NCBI GenBank assembly: GCA_002150815.3
Contig: NDFF03000127.1
Coordinates: 62,001-126,000 of the forward strand
DNA: 64,000 bases
Reading direction: 5' to 3'
Source: Grammothele lineata
Taxonomy: Eukaryota > Basidiomycota > Agaricomycetes > Polyporales > Polyporaceae
Made by a program: the position numbers and the translations under genes. The notes under the pieces are model-generated. The model made no database searches. It was not told the origin of the DNA and saw only the letters and a program-made list of their open reading frames with translations. Below, in pieces: positions 32,252 through 42,782 of this stretch (positions are counted from its first letter, which is position 1; each line of letters starts with the position of its first letter).

Positions 32252-33271
32252 GGCTGCGCCTCAACGCCCTCCCTCAGCGCGAGATCCGGGAATGGATCGA
32301 GGAGGACGAGCGTTGTTCTTCTGTTTAGCATTTTGCCTCGAGACCCACTCTCAAACGCACTACGCCCGAATGAGCCTGGTCATACCCACCTCAGACGCAC
32401 AATCCTTGCGCTCTCGGGGGCGGTGGGAGCCCGTTGGAGATTGTACCCGAGCTTCTATCATCGCGCCGCCGGCATGAGTTGGAGAGCAGGTCGAACTTCT
32501 CGAGCTGTGGGCTGTTCAAACTACGGGCTCTCCGTCGCGATCAATCTGTCATGTCAAAAATCATGCCTGCGGTCCAAGTAGAAGACAGGACAAACGTGTC
32601 GGCTGATAAGACGAGTCAGTGCGACGTCAACTCGTAAATCCCCAACAACATACGTACCCCCTCAAATACGAGCAATTAGACACTGGCAGCAGTCTTCGCG
32701 TTCATCATCGCACAGCAAGATATGGTTCACTCGAAGAGCGGTTACGCGGTTGAACGCGGCTGGTATTCTTTTCTATCCAGTACTACAGGTTACGGTAGTG
32801 ACTACGCGATCATAGTGCGGCGCAGAAACTAATACTAGTGTATGATCGGGGCGCGGAGAGAGAGGCCTGCACAGGACCAGGGAGGTGCGGGTGGGGGTGC
32901 GTGCGGGTGTGTAGGATGCGGTAGAATATATGCAACGGTAGATGGCGATAATGTCGTGAGATCGTGAATCGTAAAAAGGTGATGTCGCGGACGGTTGGAC
33001 GGCTGGGTGCGACGGGGCAGTTGGATGCGTCTAGGATGCCGGGGGGACGGCCGGCGGGGAAAGCGGATGGGAGGAGGAGGGGGGCGTGCGCAGGTCTATG
33101 GTATAGCAATAAACAGCGTAGTGCGGGGATAAATAGCGGAAGGATGAACTTCCGATGCAGGGTGCGAGCGACGGTCTAGCAATACAGCGACGGCATGGCG
33201 GACGAGGACGACGGTGAACCCAAGGGAGACCGCGAGACGGAGGGCGAGACGACCAGCGTGACGTTCCGAGC
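32252..33271. other. 3' region of SAM synthetase gene and unassigned sequence
   Basis: About 1 kb. Probably includes the SAM synthetase 3' UTR. Short open frames here have no family features. Confidence 0.4.
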
Positions 33272-34653
33272 TCAGAGGGAGAGCTTCTTGGGCTGCTCCC
33301 AAGAGTACTCGGGGTTGCCGAAGTGGCCGTACGAAGCCGTCTTGAGGTACTGGGGCTTTTGGAGACCAAGGGTCTGAACTGTAATGATGGGAACCGGTGT
33401 CAGTTGACACCATCCACGCGTCATATTAACGCTAGAAACACGCACCGATGACACCGGGACGGAGGTCGAAGTTCTTGCGGATGACCTCAACAAGCTCCTC
33501 ATCCGAAACCTTGCCGGTGCCATACGTGTCGACGTAGACAGACAGAGGCTCGGCGACACCGATGGCGTACGAGAGCTGGACGAGCGCGCGGCGGGCGAGG
33601 CCAGACGCAACGAGCGACTTGGCTATAAGCATAGTCAGGCCAACTGCGCTCCACATGATCCGAGATAGACGCACCGATCCAACGCCCAGTGTACGCCGCC
33701 GAACGGTCGACCTTCGACCAATCCTTGCCCGAGAAAGCACCTCCACCGTGCGCACCCCAGCCACCGTACGTGTCGACGATGATCTTACGGCCAGTGAGAC
33801 CGGCATCACCCTGGGGACCACCGATGACGAAACGGCCAGAGGGCTGGATGTGGTAGACGGTGCGCTCGTCGAGGAGGTTCGCGGGGATAACCTTCTTGAT
33901 GATGTCCTCAAGGATCGCCTTGCGGAGGTCCTCGGTGGAGATCTCCTCAGCGTGCTGGGTCGAGACGACGATGGTGTCGACGCGGAGAGGGATCATCGCG
34001 CCGCCGTCCTTCTTGTACTCGATCGTCACCTGCGTCTTCGAGTCGGGACGGAGCCACGCCATCGTGCCGGAGCGGCGGGCGGCGGCCATCGCAGCGTTGA
34101 GCTTGTGGGCGAGGACAATGGTGAGGGGCATGTACTCGGGGGTCTCGTCGGTCGCGTAGCCGAACATGATACCCTGGTCACCGGCACCGATGCTCTCGAG
34201 CGAGCCGTGGTCGAGGCCCTGGGCAATGTCGGGGGACTGCTGCTCGATGGCGACGAGGATGTTGCAGGTCTTGTAGTCGAAGCCCTTGGACGAGTCGTCG
34301 TAGCCGATCTGCTTGATCGTCTCGCGGATGACCTTTTGGTAGTCGATCTGGCCCTTGGTCGTGATCTCGCCGAAGACCATGATCATGCCGGTCTTGGACG
34401 CGGTCTCGCAGGCGACCTTGGAGAAGGGGTCCTGAGCGAGGCAGGCATCAAGGATAGCGTCCGAAACCTGGTCGCAGATCTTGTCTGGGGTAGGCGGAGG
34501 AGAGAAGCGTTCAGTTCAAGTCGTCAAATTGACTACTTGCGAATATGATAACTCACCGGGGTGACCCTCGCCGACAGACTCCGAGGTGAAGAGGAAGTGG
34601 CCGGGCGCAAGGGCGGCGCGGGCGGAGCCGTTGGCAGAACCGTTGGCAGACAT
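33272..34653 (-). CDS. SAM2: S-adenosylmethionine synthetase (methionine adenosyltransferase)
   Basis: Makes S-adenosylmethionine from methionine and ATP in the cytosol. Minus-strand exons 34557-34653, 33675-34484, 33446-33622, 33272-33378; 396 aa, the usual length. Motifs: [15 protein letters not shown] at residues 26-38, ATP-binding [15 protein letters not shown] from residue 132, [20 protein letters not shown], and the P-loop-like [16 protein letters not shown]. Joins are [23 protein letters not shown] and [13 protein letters not shown]. The start at 34653 ([10 protein letters not shown]) gives the expected N-terminus, but the frame stays open to an upstream ATG at 34740, adding a hydrophobic 29-residue extension (see findings). 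The upstream ATG may be 5' UTR. Confidence 0.95.
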
Positions 34654-35012
34654 GGCGAGGGCGACGAGGACGACGGGGCGGACGGCGAGGGAGAGGGCGG
34701 GGGCGAGAAGGAGGAAGATGAGAATGGACCTGAACGCCATCTGCTATAAAAATGAGGCGGGGGCGGACCCCGATCACCGCGCAGCACGCCATCCTCGTGC
34801 GTGCGGGCCGCGATTCGCTCGTCTGCTTGGGGCGCGCGCACGCTTAGGCTTTTACATACAACGTTGACTGGGCTGCCCTCCGCCGCTCATCGTACGACTC
34901 GCGTATCCTACAAACATTCTACAAGCAGTTCGTCCCGCTCTACGCCCTCGCGACCTGTCTGCCCGTGCACCGAGCCGAAGGCGTGCCTCCAACTTCAAGT
35001 GCTTCCTATGTC
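34654..35012. other. 5' region of SAM synthetase and 3' flank of myotubularin
   Basis: 359 bp between two minus-strand genes. Contains the in-frame upstream ATG at 34740, preceded by TTTTTATAGCAG, which could be either a leader or an intron acceptor. Confidence 0.45.
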
Positions 35013-38000
35013 CTACGTCCACGCCGCGACGCCGAGCGGATCCGAAGCTGCACTCGACGTCCCTCCTCCCGGCTCGTCCTCGCCTCCCCGCCGCGACGCC
35101 TCATGTGCTGATGTCTCCCGCCCTCGCCCCTCGCCTGCAGAGCTCGTGCTAGTGCCCCCGCCCGCCCCGCCCTGCCACCCCCTCGCGTTATCTGTATTCG
35201 CGAGAATCGACGGCCCCCGGCCGCCACCCGTCGAAGTCGCTGTCCGTGAGTGTGGGAGGCGCGCCCCGGGCAGCTGCACGTTCGGATCCGCCGCCAGCCA
35301 GTCTTCATCCCGCGCCTGACCGCGCCCGGCGGCCTGCCCCTCCTCTGTCGCGAACCCAGAGCTAGATCCAAGACCGGACCCAGATGCGGACGCGGACGCG
35401 GACGCGGCCGGCGGCGCCCGCACAGAGCTCCACGGGTTGTCCATGTACATCGACGGGATCGCCGGCCGCGACTGGGGCGTCGCCCACGGGTTGAGCGTGC
35501 CCCCCGCCGAGAGCGACTGCCCGCGCGCGGAGGGCGCCGTGCGCGCCCGCGGCGACCCCAGCGTGCTCTCGTCCCCGCCCCACACGTTGCCCAGCTCGTC
35601 GCGCGACTTGAGCTCGCCCCCGCGCGCGGGGTCGTCCGCATCCCCCAGGGAGAGCCCCCGCAGGTCCTTCGCGAGGCCCCCGTACGCGTCTTGCACGACG
35701 GAGAACGCGGCGGTCGCGTTCGACGAGACCCTGCCCCACAGCGAGCGCATGCCGCCCGAGGAGAAGAGCTCGCTCGCCTGCTGCGCGGAGGACGACGACC
35801 CGGCGCGGGGCGAGGCCGAGCTGCGAATCGTGCTGACTCGCGGGGAGGGCGTCCGGGGCGGCGCCGACGCGCTAAATGTCGAGCCGCCAGGCGACAGGGG
35901 CGATTGCGCGCCCTCCTTTGGCGGTACGCGCTGGACGTCGGGCGACGACGATGACGGTGACTCTGGGCGTGGGGTGGCTGTGGGCGGGGTAGCCGCGGGC
36001 GAGGGCGTCCCCCCGCCGCCCAGAAAGCGTGCGATAGACTGCGGCGTCGGGATACTGAGCTGTGGTGTCGACACCGATGCAGCGAGCGTCGACGACGACG
36101 ACGAGCTCGGCACCGCCGGGTCCTCCTCCGCGCTCTCGATCGGGCCCACGGCCTCCGCGGGCTCCTCCGGGACCTGCCTCGCGACGAAACGGCCGTTCAT
36201 CTCCTCGTCCGTGCGCCCGTACAGCTCGTGCCAGAACCGCGCGTCCTTCGGGTTCGGCATCAGCACGCCCTGGTCCGCCTTTGGGGCGCGGCTCGCGGGG
36301 TCGTCCAGGCCCGGGTCGTACAGCGGGTTCCGGTTCAGCTCGACCTCGGGCGGGGAGAGGAAGTGGTCCCACACACTGATCGTCCTCGAGATTGGGGGCG
36401 GCTGCCCGCCCTCGCCCACGCGCCGCTCGCGCTCGGTGTTGAAGAGGAACGTCCCGAACTGGCATGAGTACAGGTGGTGGTGCAACTGGCGCAGGAACCG
36501 CTCGTTGAACTCGAACCGCTCCGGGAATTGTCGTTGCACCTGCCGAACGCTCTCGAGGAACTGGTGGAAGACGGGGCTCGTCTCCTTGATGTGATGTTGC
36601 GAGGCGAACCGGTTCTGGACGGACGCAAGGAAAGCCTGTGCGGCCTCCGCCCCGCTCCCGCCCCCTGCGTTCTCGGTGGGCGCGAGGAAGAACTTCTCGG
36701 AGGAGAGGTGTCCGCAGCGATCGAGAAACTTGTGGCCGAACGAGAGCCAGTCCTTCTCGATGAGGATCGCAAAGCCGCGCTGGGTGCGGTAGAACGGATC
36801 GAGGCAGAGCTGCGCGAGCGAGGAGAGTTGCGCCGTGCGGTCCCACCCGTCGGAACAGTGCACGAGGACATGCGACGAATTGACGTGCACGTTCCGTACA
36901 ATGAGCAGCGTGCCCTCCAAGATCGCCGCGATGTGTCGCAGCCAGCCAGAACGGCGCAGCAGCTGCCTGTCCAGCACGGGGGCCGCAGATGGGGGCGGGG
37001 GAGACTGTGGCTGCTCGGATTCCTGGGCGTCCGCGGCGGCGTCGGCCTCTTCAGAGATGCTTGCCGCCTGCATGATCTCGGTCGCACGCAGCGCTTCGAC
37101 TACCTTTCCGAGCGACTCGCGCATGACGTGGATGTGGTCGATACCGAGGTACGCCTTCTTCGCGTCCTTGTAGTGGTCCATGTTCTCCGTCCCGGCGCCT
37201 TTAGCTGTGTTCGCGACCGCATTCGTAGTCGGGCGCGCGTCTACAATCACATTCGTCGCAGTCGCGCCGTAGACTGGGCCCGCGCTTACTCTTGATTCGG
37301 GGTTGTGGTGCGTTTGGAAGATGGCCTCGATGAGTTTCTCATCTTGTATTGAGCGATTACTCGTTAGGCCGACCATAGGTTGGCTGGAACGTGTAATCGA
37401 CCCCTGTATGACACATGGTGTTTCAGTACACGAAAATGCAGAAGTAGTCACAATTGGCTTACGAAGTTCGCCCAATGGAGGTACGTGAGGACCGGAAGTC
37501 GTCCCTTACTCCGATATTTGACAGCGTACTGTAGCGTCGTATCGCTTATGCGTGTAGGTACCGCTAACCGGGCGGGGTATGTTGGGGAGAACTACCCATG
37601 CTGATACGTTATTCAAGAAATCCGAGTAATCAGAAGTTGGGATGACGCACGGAGTAGTCTTTGTTGATGTCGGTGAGCCGCCAGGCTTTTGAGCGAGTGC
37701 CGACGCCCATGCGACTGAACTCTTCTCGTGGCGTGTATATTGACCACCCGTTGGTCAGTGCAAATGGCGGGTTAGGGACATAGAAGAATGCGTATAATTG
37801 GGAGACTGATGCTGTTGTGAGATGTTGTCAGCGATCGAAACGAAGGATCCCAGTCGCAGTCAGACATGTGAGAAATTGGTAAATACATAACGTAGTGAGT
37901 CAAGAGAAAAGCGGCCTCGGGTTCTGTAACTGGTATCACTTTACATTCGACTGCGAACATGAGTTGCTACAAATTCTTCACAACGGAGAGAGCCTTAGCC

Positions 38001-38576
38001 GAATAATGCTTCCGAAGGAGGCACGAGACTTCGTAATCGCGTATATGCATATATTCCTTACCCTACTAACCATTCAAGATCTCATTCAAGATGAGGCAGA
38101 TACAATGGCGTAACCGGGGCGAGGAGATTGATCGGCTCGCAAGAAAGAGAAACGGCACTCACTAGCAACCGTCAATTCCTTCACACTATCGAAGACGTCA
38201 ACCGCGTCTTTCTCCGTAGCAAACAGCAGGAACACCGTCTCGAACGTTCGTGTATGTATCGTGAGCGGACACCGGCCGTGTAGAGTCATAGGCATCCGCG
38301 AGACGAGCGAGATGAGAGGGTAGGGCACCTGCCGCACAGAACCGCGTCAATTAACGTCTGCATCACGGGAACCAAAGGGAGACTGACCCACATCTCCTCC
38401 TTTCCCTCCTCTTCGTGGTGGAAGATGGCATGGTGGGCGGTTAGGTGCAGCGTCCCGGAGGTAGTGCTGCCGCCCTTTGTGCACTGAACCCCTTCGACCT
38501 GATCATGAACAAATCAGCTCTTCAACGCTTCTTCAGAGTCCGCGCGGCGTACCTTAGTCACTCTGAGTGAGTCCAT
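35013..38576 (-). CDS. YMR1: Myotubularin-family phosphoinositide 3-phosphatase
   Basis: Dephosphorylates PI3P and PI(3,5)P2 on endosomal/vacuolar membranes. Six minus-strand exons: 38553-38576 (24 nt), 38388-38498, 38163-38328, 37651-37811, 37463-37591, 35013-37403; 993 aa. The N-terminal PH-GRAM domain spans about residues 9-100 (STTSGTLHLTAHHAIFHH; VPYPLISLVSRMPMTL). The phosphatase core includes GWSIYTPREEFSRMGVG, SRMGVGTRSKAWRLTDINKD (overlapping), LTYLHWANFGSITRSSQPM and the catalytic loop HCSDGWDRT with Cys380 and Arg386. Downstream are LCLDPFYRTQRGF and WLSFGHKFLDRCGH. The last 400 or so residues are Ser/Pro/Ala/Gly-rich and disordered, with no FYVE finger. Intron 3 (37812-38162, 351 bp) is long. 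The start MDSLRVTK matches the family. Confidence 0.9.
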
Positions 38577-41500
38577 CAACGTGAAAAAGACTCCGGCAGG
38601 GATAGTAGGGAAGCAGTCACAGGAGGACGGAGACAAGGAGGACTTGCGCGGCCGTGCTAGGCTGCGACATCGGTGCCGACACCGGCGCTTCCTTCCTCCA
38701 GCGTCTTGCTGCCGCATGCTGTATTCGGGTGGCTCCTTGCTACCTGCTCTCATCGCTCCTTAGTCTATCTCCCAGCACCGTGCTAGGGGGAACCTCAAAT
38801 ACTGATCTTATTGCACGGCTAGTGGACGTTTCCGCTGCTGCAAGCTCGTCCGTGGCGTCGGCTTGAAGCAAATAGGTCGTCAGGTAGAACAACTTCAATA
38901 CTCACGTACATTGCTCGGAGTCTGGTCCCCAGGTATCCAATATGCCTTCTATTCGGCCGGCTCACGTTCTGCGGGTCATCAGGCATACCCATGGGGCTTC
39001 GCCAGGCGGGGAGGGGTCAGCCAGATCGCTAAACGCAAAAGTACTATGCGATCTTGCTGCTTAGATTCCAAGTCAACCCAGGTACGCGTCCTTCCCGGCC
39101 GAGCTGATGTGCTGCTTCCATCGATAGGTATCATTTTGATTGTGCTGGTACCACCGAGGACAACGTATCGGACATTAACTTGAGGGCTATGTCCTCTCAA
39201 ACCATTCACACTGTTCCAACACGGTGCCTTTTGGCCCTCATGCGCGCCCCGTCACCCTCCTGTGTCCTCCAGAATTCTCCGTTGCGGAACAACATCATCT
39301 CACTTCCATACCTCGCGTCAAACGCCCTACACGTACGGCCTACCTCACCAATAATAACACCCTATGTTCTCGCTCAGGTACACCGCGCCTCAGTCGACCG
39401 TCTAACTGGACCCCTTGCCACAGGCACCCACCCCAAATGGCGCGGAAACGGCGCACAACGCCTGCGCCCCACTGGCAGCTGCTACAAACGCTGGAACGGT
39501 CCCGCGTTCGGACGGAGCAAGACTCCGGTTCCACGGGGAGCGCACCGATTTCTCCGCCCGTGACCGGCGGGCACGGACCTGGTATACGAGCGCGCCCCTA
39601 CATTGTTAGCCCACACCGCGGTGCTACGCTGAGCCTCCATTGCGACCTCCACTCTTCACGGTCCAGGTCCTAGGGTGTGAGCGTCAGGATACGGCATGGC
39701 CTGCAGTATCTAAAGCCTCCGGCGGAGCCGCGTTCTCGCCGTCGCGCAGTCGGCATCTATCCACTGCAATTCTGGCGCCGTACCTCCAAAATTCACTTCC
39801 CAGAACCCAACCACGGACCACGGACCACGGGCCACGAGCTACCGCACGCCTTCTTCCCCGTCAAACCTCAAACAATCAGTAATACTTCTCACCCGCCGGC
39901 CATTACTCAGACAGGCTATCAACGGCCCCGGTCATTATGAAACGAAACGAAACTTTCCCGCTACTGATATCACAAGGGCGACTTCCTTCAAGTTCCCTCC
40001 ATCAACGTCGGACACTGGCCGAGAAGTCGAAGTCGAAGTCGGGCCGCCCTGAAATATCCCTCCCAGTGTAATGTGGACGCTCGTGCTGTGGAACAACCCA
40101 TTTACCCGCCCAATGCTGGTTCATTGGTGACTCGGGACGACTGTGCATCGGACTGGCAACCCGCACATACGTATGCAGTACACTCGGGCACTTTGGAGCT
40201 TCGATCTATGCGATGTTATAGCCGGCCTTCGATTGTGGTCGGGCGTCATCTCCGTGGACCTTCCGCGGGGCCGTGCGTATGAGGTGTGGTGGTCCCTCCG
40301 CTGCCGACCTGCACGGCCTGTGGCAGCCTGGCCAGGTCGCTTTGAACACACATTACTATATACTGCGCAGTGCAGATACGTACGGTAGAGACTTCGATAT
40401 AGGTGCGTCCCATGCTTCACGTTTACGCTAGCGTGGCTGATACGGCGTCACGCGCACTTCTAGCACCTTTCGTGAGTATATCGGCACGGTGTCGGCATCG
40501 CGCGTGCGGTTCCGAGAATAGCACCTCGATGACACAAGCTGTACGAGAGAACCTATTGACACTCAGGATAGCGGAAAGATCGGAAGTTTATCACACGAAA
40601 ACAGGTTCCTACGGCGTGTCACAACTCAGGTTGCAGCGCTACAGAGTTATCACTAGTTGCAATACTGACAGCGAGGACCGAGCCTACGAGCGCGCAAGGA
40701 CGCACACATCCATTCATCTCGCACTTCATACCGTCGCTTTCCGCTAGCACCAATGCTCATGAAGGAGGTCATGGGGCGGTCGCAGCCGTATCCTGTACTT
40801 CCCGAAGTCAGCTACTGCGGCCTCACCCGGTCATAAGAAATGTTTATGTGAGGCCACCACTTCGTCACATCCTCAGCGTTCATCGAGCGTGGCTCTTAGA
40901 TCCAGACTCTGTGGCTGTAGGTGGATATTGGAAGTTCGGCCCGGACAACATGTGTACGTACCTCCGCCGACGCACCGCATCGTCCCAGCTCAGTAGCCCA
41001 TCCACACGTGCTCTCGGCGACCACAATTTCAGAATCAATCGAAGCCGCTCAATTCCGTGGTCCACCTTCTTCTCTCTTCCGCCTGCTGTGATTTTGCCTG
41101 ATGCATTCGTGCGCAGCAGTCTCAGGCACACCACGGGCGGCCTCGCGAGTTCTCTATTCGCGCGTGCGCATCGATGAGACGAAGGCTTCTGCAATCGGGA
41201 TCCTGGGCAGCTAATGACCCATACGGCAAGAACGAGCCCCCACATACGTAGAGGCGAGAACTGGCGAGGGACGCGGCTTACGCACACGCGCCGCTCGGGT
41301 CGGGGGAAAGCGCGTCGAAGCTCGCCCGGCGACCAGAAATTATCATTCGGACGGGAGGCGGGCCGCGGCAGTGGAGCGGGGGAGCACCCGAGTTGGCGTG
41401 CGCGACCCGCGCGGGCGGGGCGCAGGGGGCTCCCGGGGGAACGTGGACACACGGACGACTACGGGCGGGTACTGAAGAAGTTTAAGAAGGAAGGCGGTGC

Positions 41501-42782
41501 GTCATATCGACGTGTGTGCACTGTTGGCGGCTTCATCGATCCGGGAGGTCGCGGGAAGACGCGTGGCGGGGCTCCTCGAGGGGCGTTGCAATTGAAAGGT
41601 TGAGTCTGCTGGACTGGTTCACCGCCGCTGGGACGAGTAAATACGCGTACTGTACGTGTACGTACCGCGCCACCGGCAGGTATTGGCAGTGGCAGGAAAG
41701 TGTCCAGCTTGACACGAATCAGAGCACCGAGCAGGAAGGTTCTCGGCGCCTGCGCCACAGCTCCTTTCGGGCGAGAACAAGACGTTGGAAGAGCGGCGTG
41801 GATCGTGATGGACCCAAGGGCCAAGGTTCTGTCCACTGTCCACGCGTTGCCGGCCGCGGGCGGGCGCGCATCGTTGCTGTGAGGGACTGCCGCGGGTGCC
41901 TGAGAGAATGTTTGCCGGGTTTGGGCATCGTAACGCGAGGGTTTGATTAGGGCAGGGTGCGTTCGACTAGGGACCGCTAGGGGATAGCAGGTGTTGTGCC
42001 GTGGCGGGGGAACAAGCAGAGACTGCTCAGGACATCGAATGACAAAGCTGGGAGGACGAGCGACTCGAGTCGGAACGCTACAGCGCCTTCAAACTGGAAA
42101 GTTTTTGCTTATGGCGGCTGGTAAGCCAAACGAAACGTGGATGAAATACAGGTGAAACTTTCCAGAGCGCATCGTACGCATATTCAAATTGGTTTTCGTC
42201 AAACCTGGCGGATCGCCGAGGAGGAGCCTAGACATCGAGACGCAAAAGTGATGAGAGAGTGTGAAAGGATCACGATCGCGAACCCGCCAGCCTCGGGATT
42301 TGTGGGCTGTTGAGTGCTCAATTGCGCTCGATCTGTCGGGGAGTTCCCGTGGCAGGATGTGGGCTGTGCGGTAGATAGAAGCAGGAGAGAAGAGTTCAAT
42401 ATGACCGGGCGTAGCCCTGCCGGAGAGCGGACGTGAATGGGATGTGGGGAAGAGGACACAGCATGGGCGCCTTCGCGGAAGCAACTCGCCCCATCAGAGA
42501 GTCTCTCAGAGAGACGAGAGGCGCTGGAGGTGATGAAAGGGTCCAGGAGGAGTGCGCTCGGATGACAGCCCGCTCGTCTCCGCCGGCCAGTCCGGAGCAG
42601 CCGCTGGGCAGCCCCCCGAGTCCGATATAACTGCTCGCCCAGAACGCGCCGTACGAAGCTCGCGCTTCTCCTGCCTTGGCCCCGGCCCCCTCTCCCCAGG
42701 TCCCATCCGCCCGCTTGCCTTAACTGACAAGCTTTCTCTCTCTCGCTCTCTCGCTCCGGAGTCCGCACCTGATCCCGCCGCC
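38577..42782. other. Long region without recognisable genes
   Basis: About 4.2 kb between divergent myotubularin and MFS genes. Composition is mixed: AT-richer at 37.9-38.9 and 40.4-40.9 kb, GC-rich at 41.2-41.6 kb. Small direct repeats occur (GAAGTC x3 near 40023; CCACGGA x2-3 near 39812). Open frames up to 210 codons show no family features or joinable exons. It holds both genes' promoters and perhaps unrecognised noncoding RNA or decayed sequence. Confidence 0.45.

Noticed and set aside
33562..34548. 328-codon plus-strand open frame
   Set aside because: Antisense to the SAM synthetase exon carrying all its motifs.
35250..36594. Long plus-strand open frames (234 and 385 codons)
   Set aside because: Antisense to the myotubularin C-terminal exon; composition mirrors its Ser/Ala-rich codons.
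40880..41603. Overlapping frames on both strands (190 and 129 codons)
   Set aside because: GC-rich segment gives open frames in both directions; neither has recognisable features.
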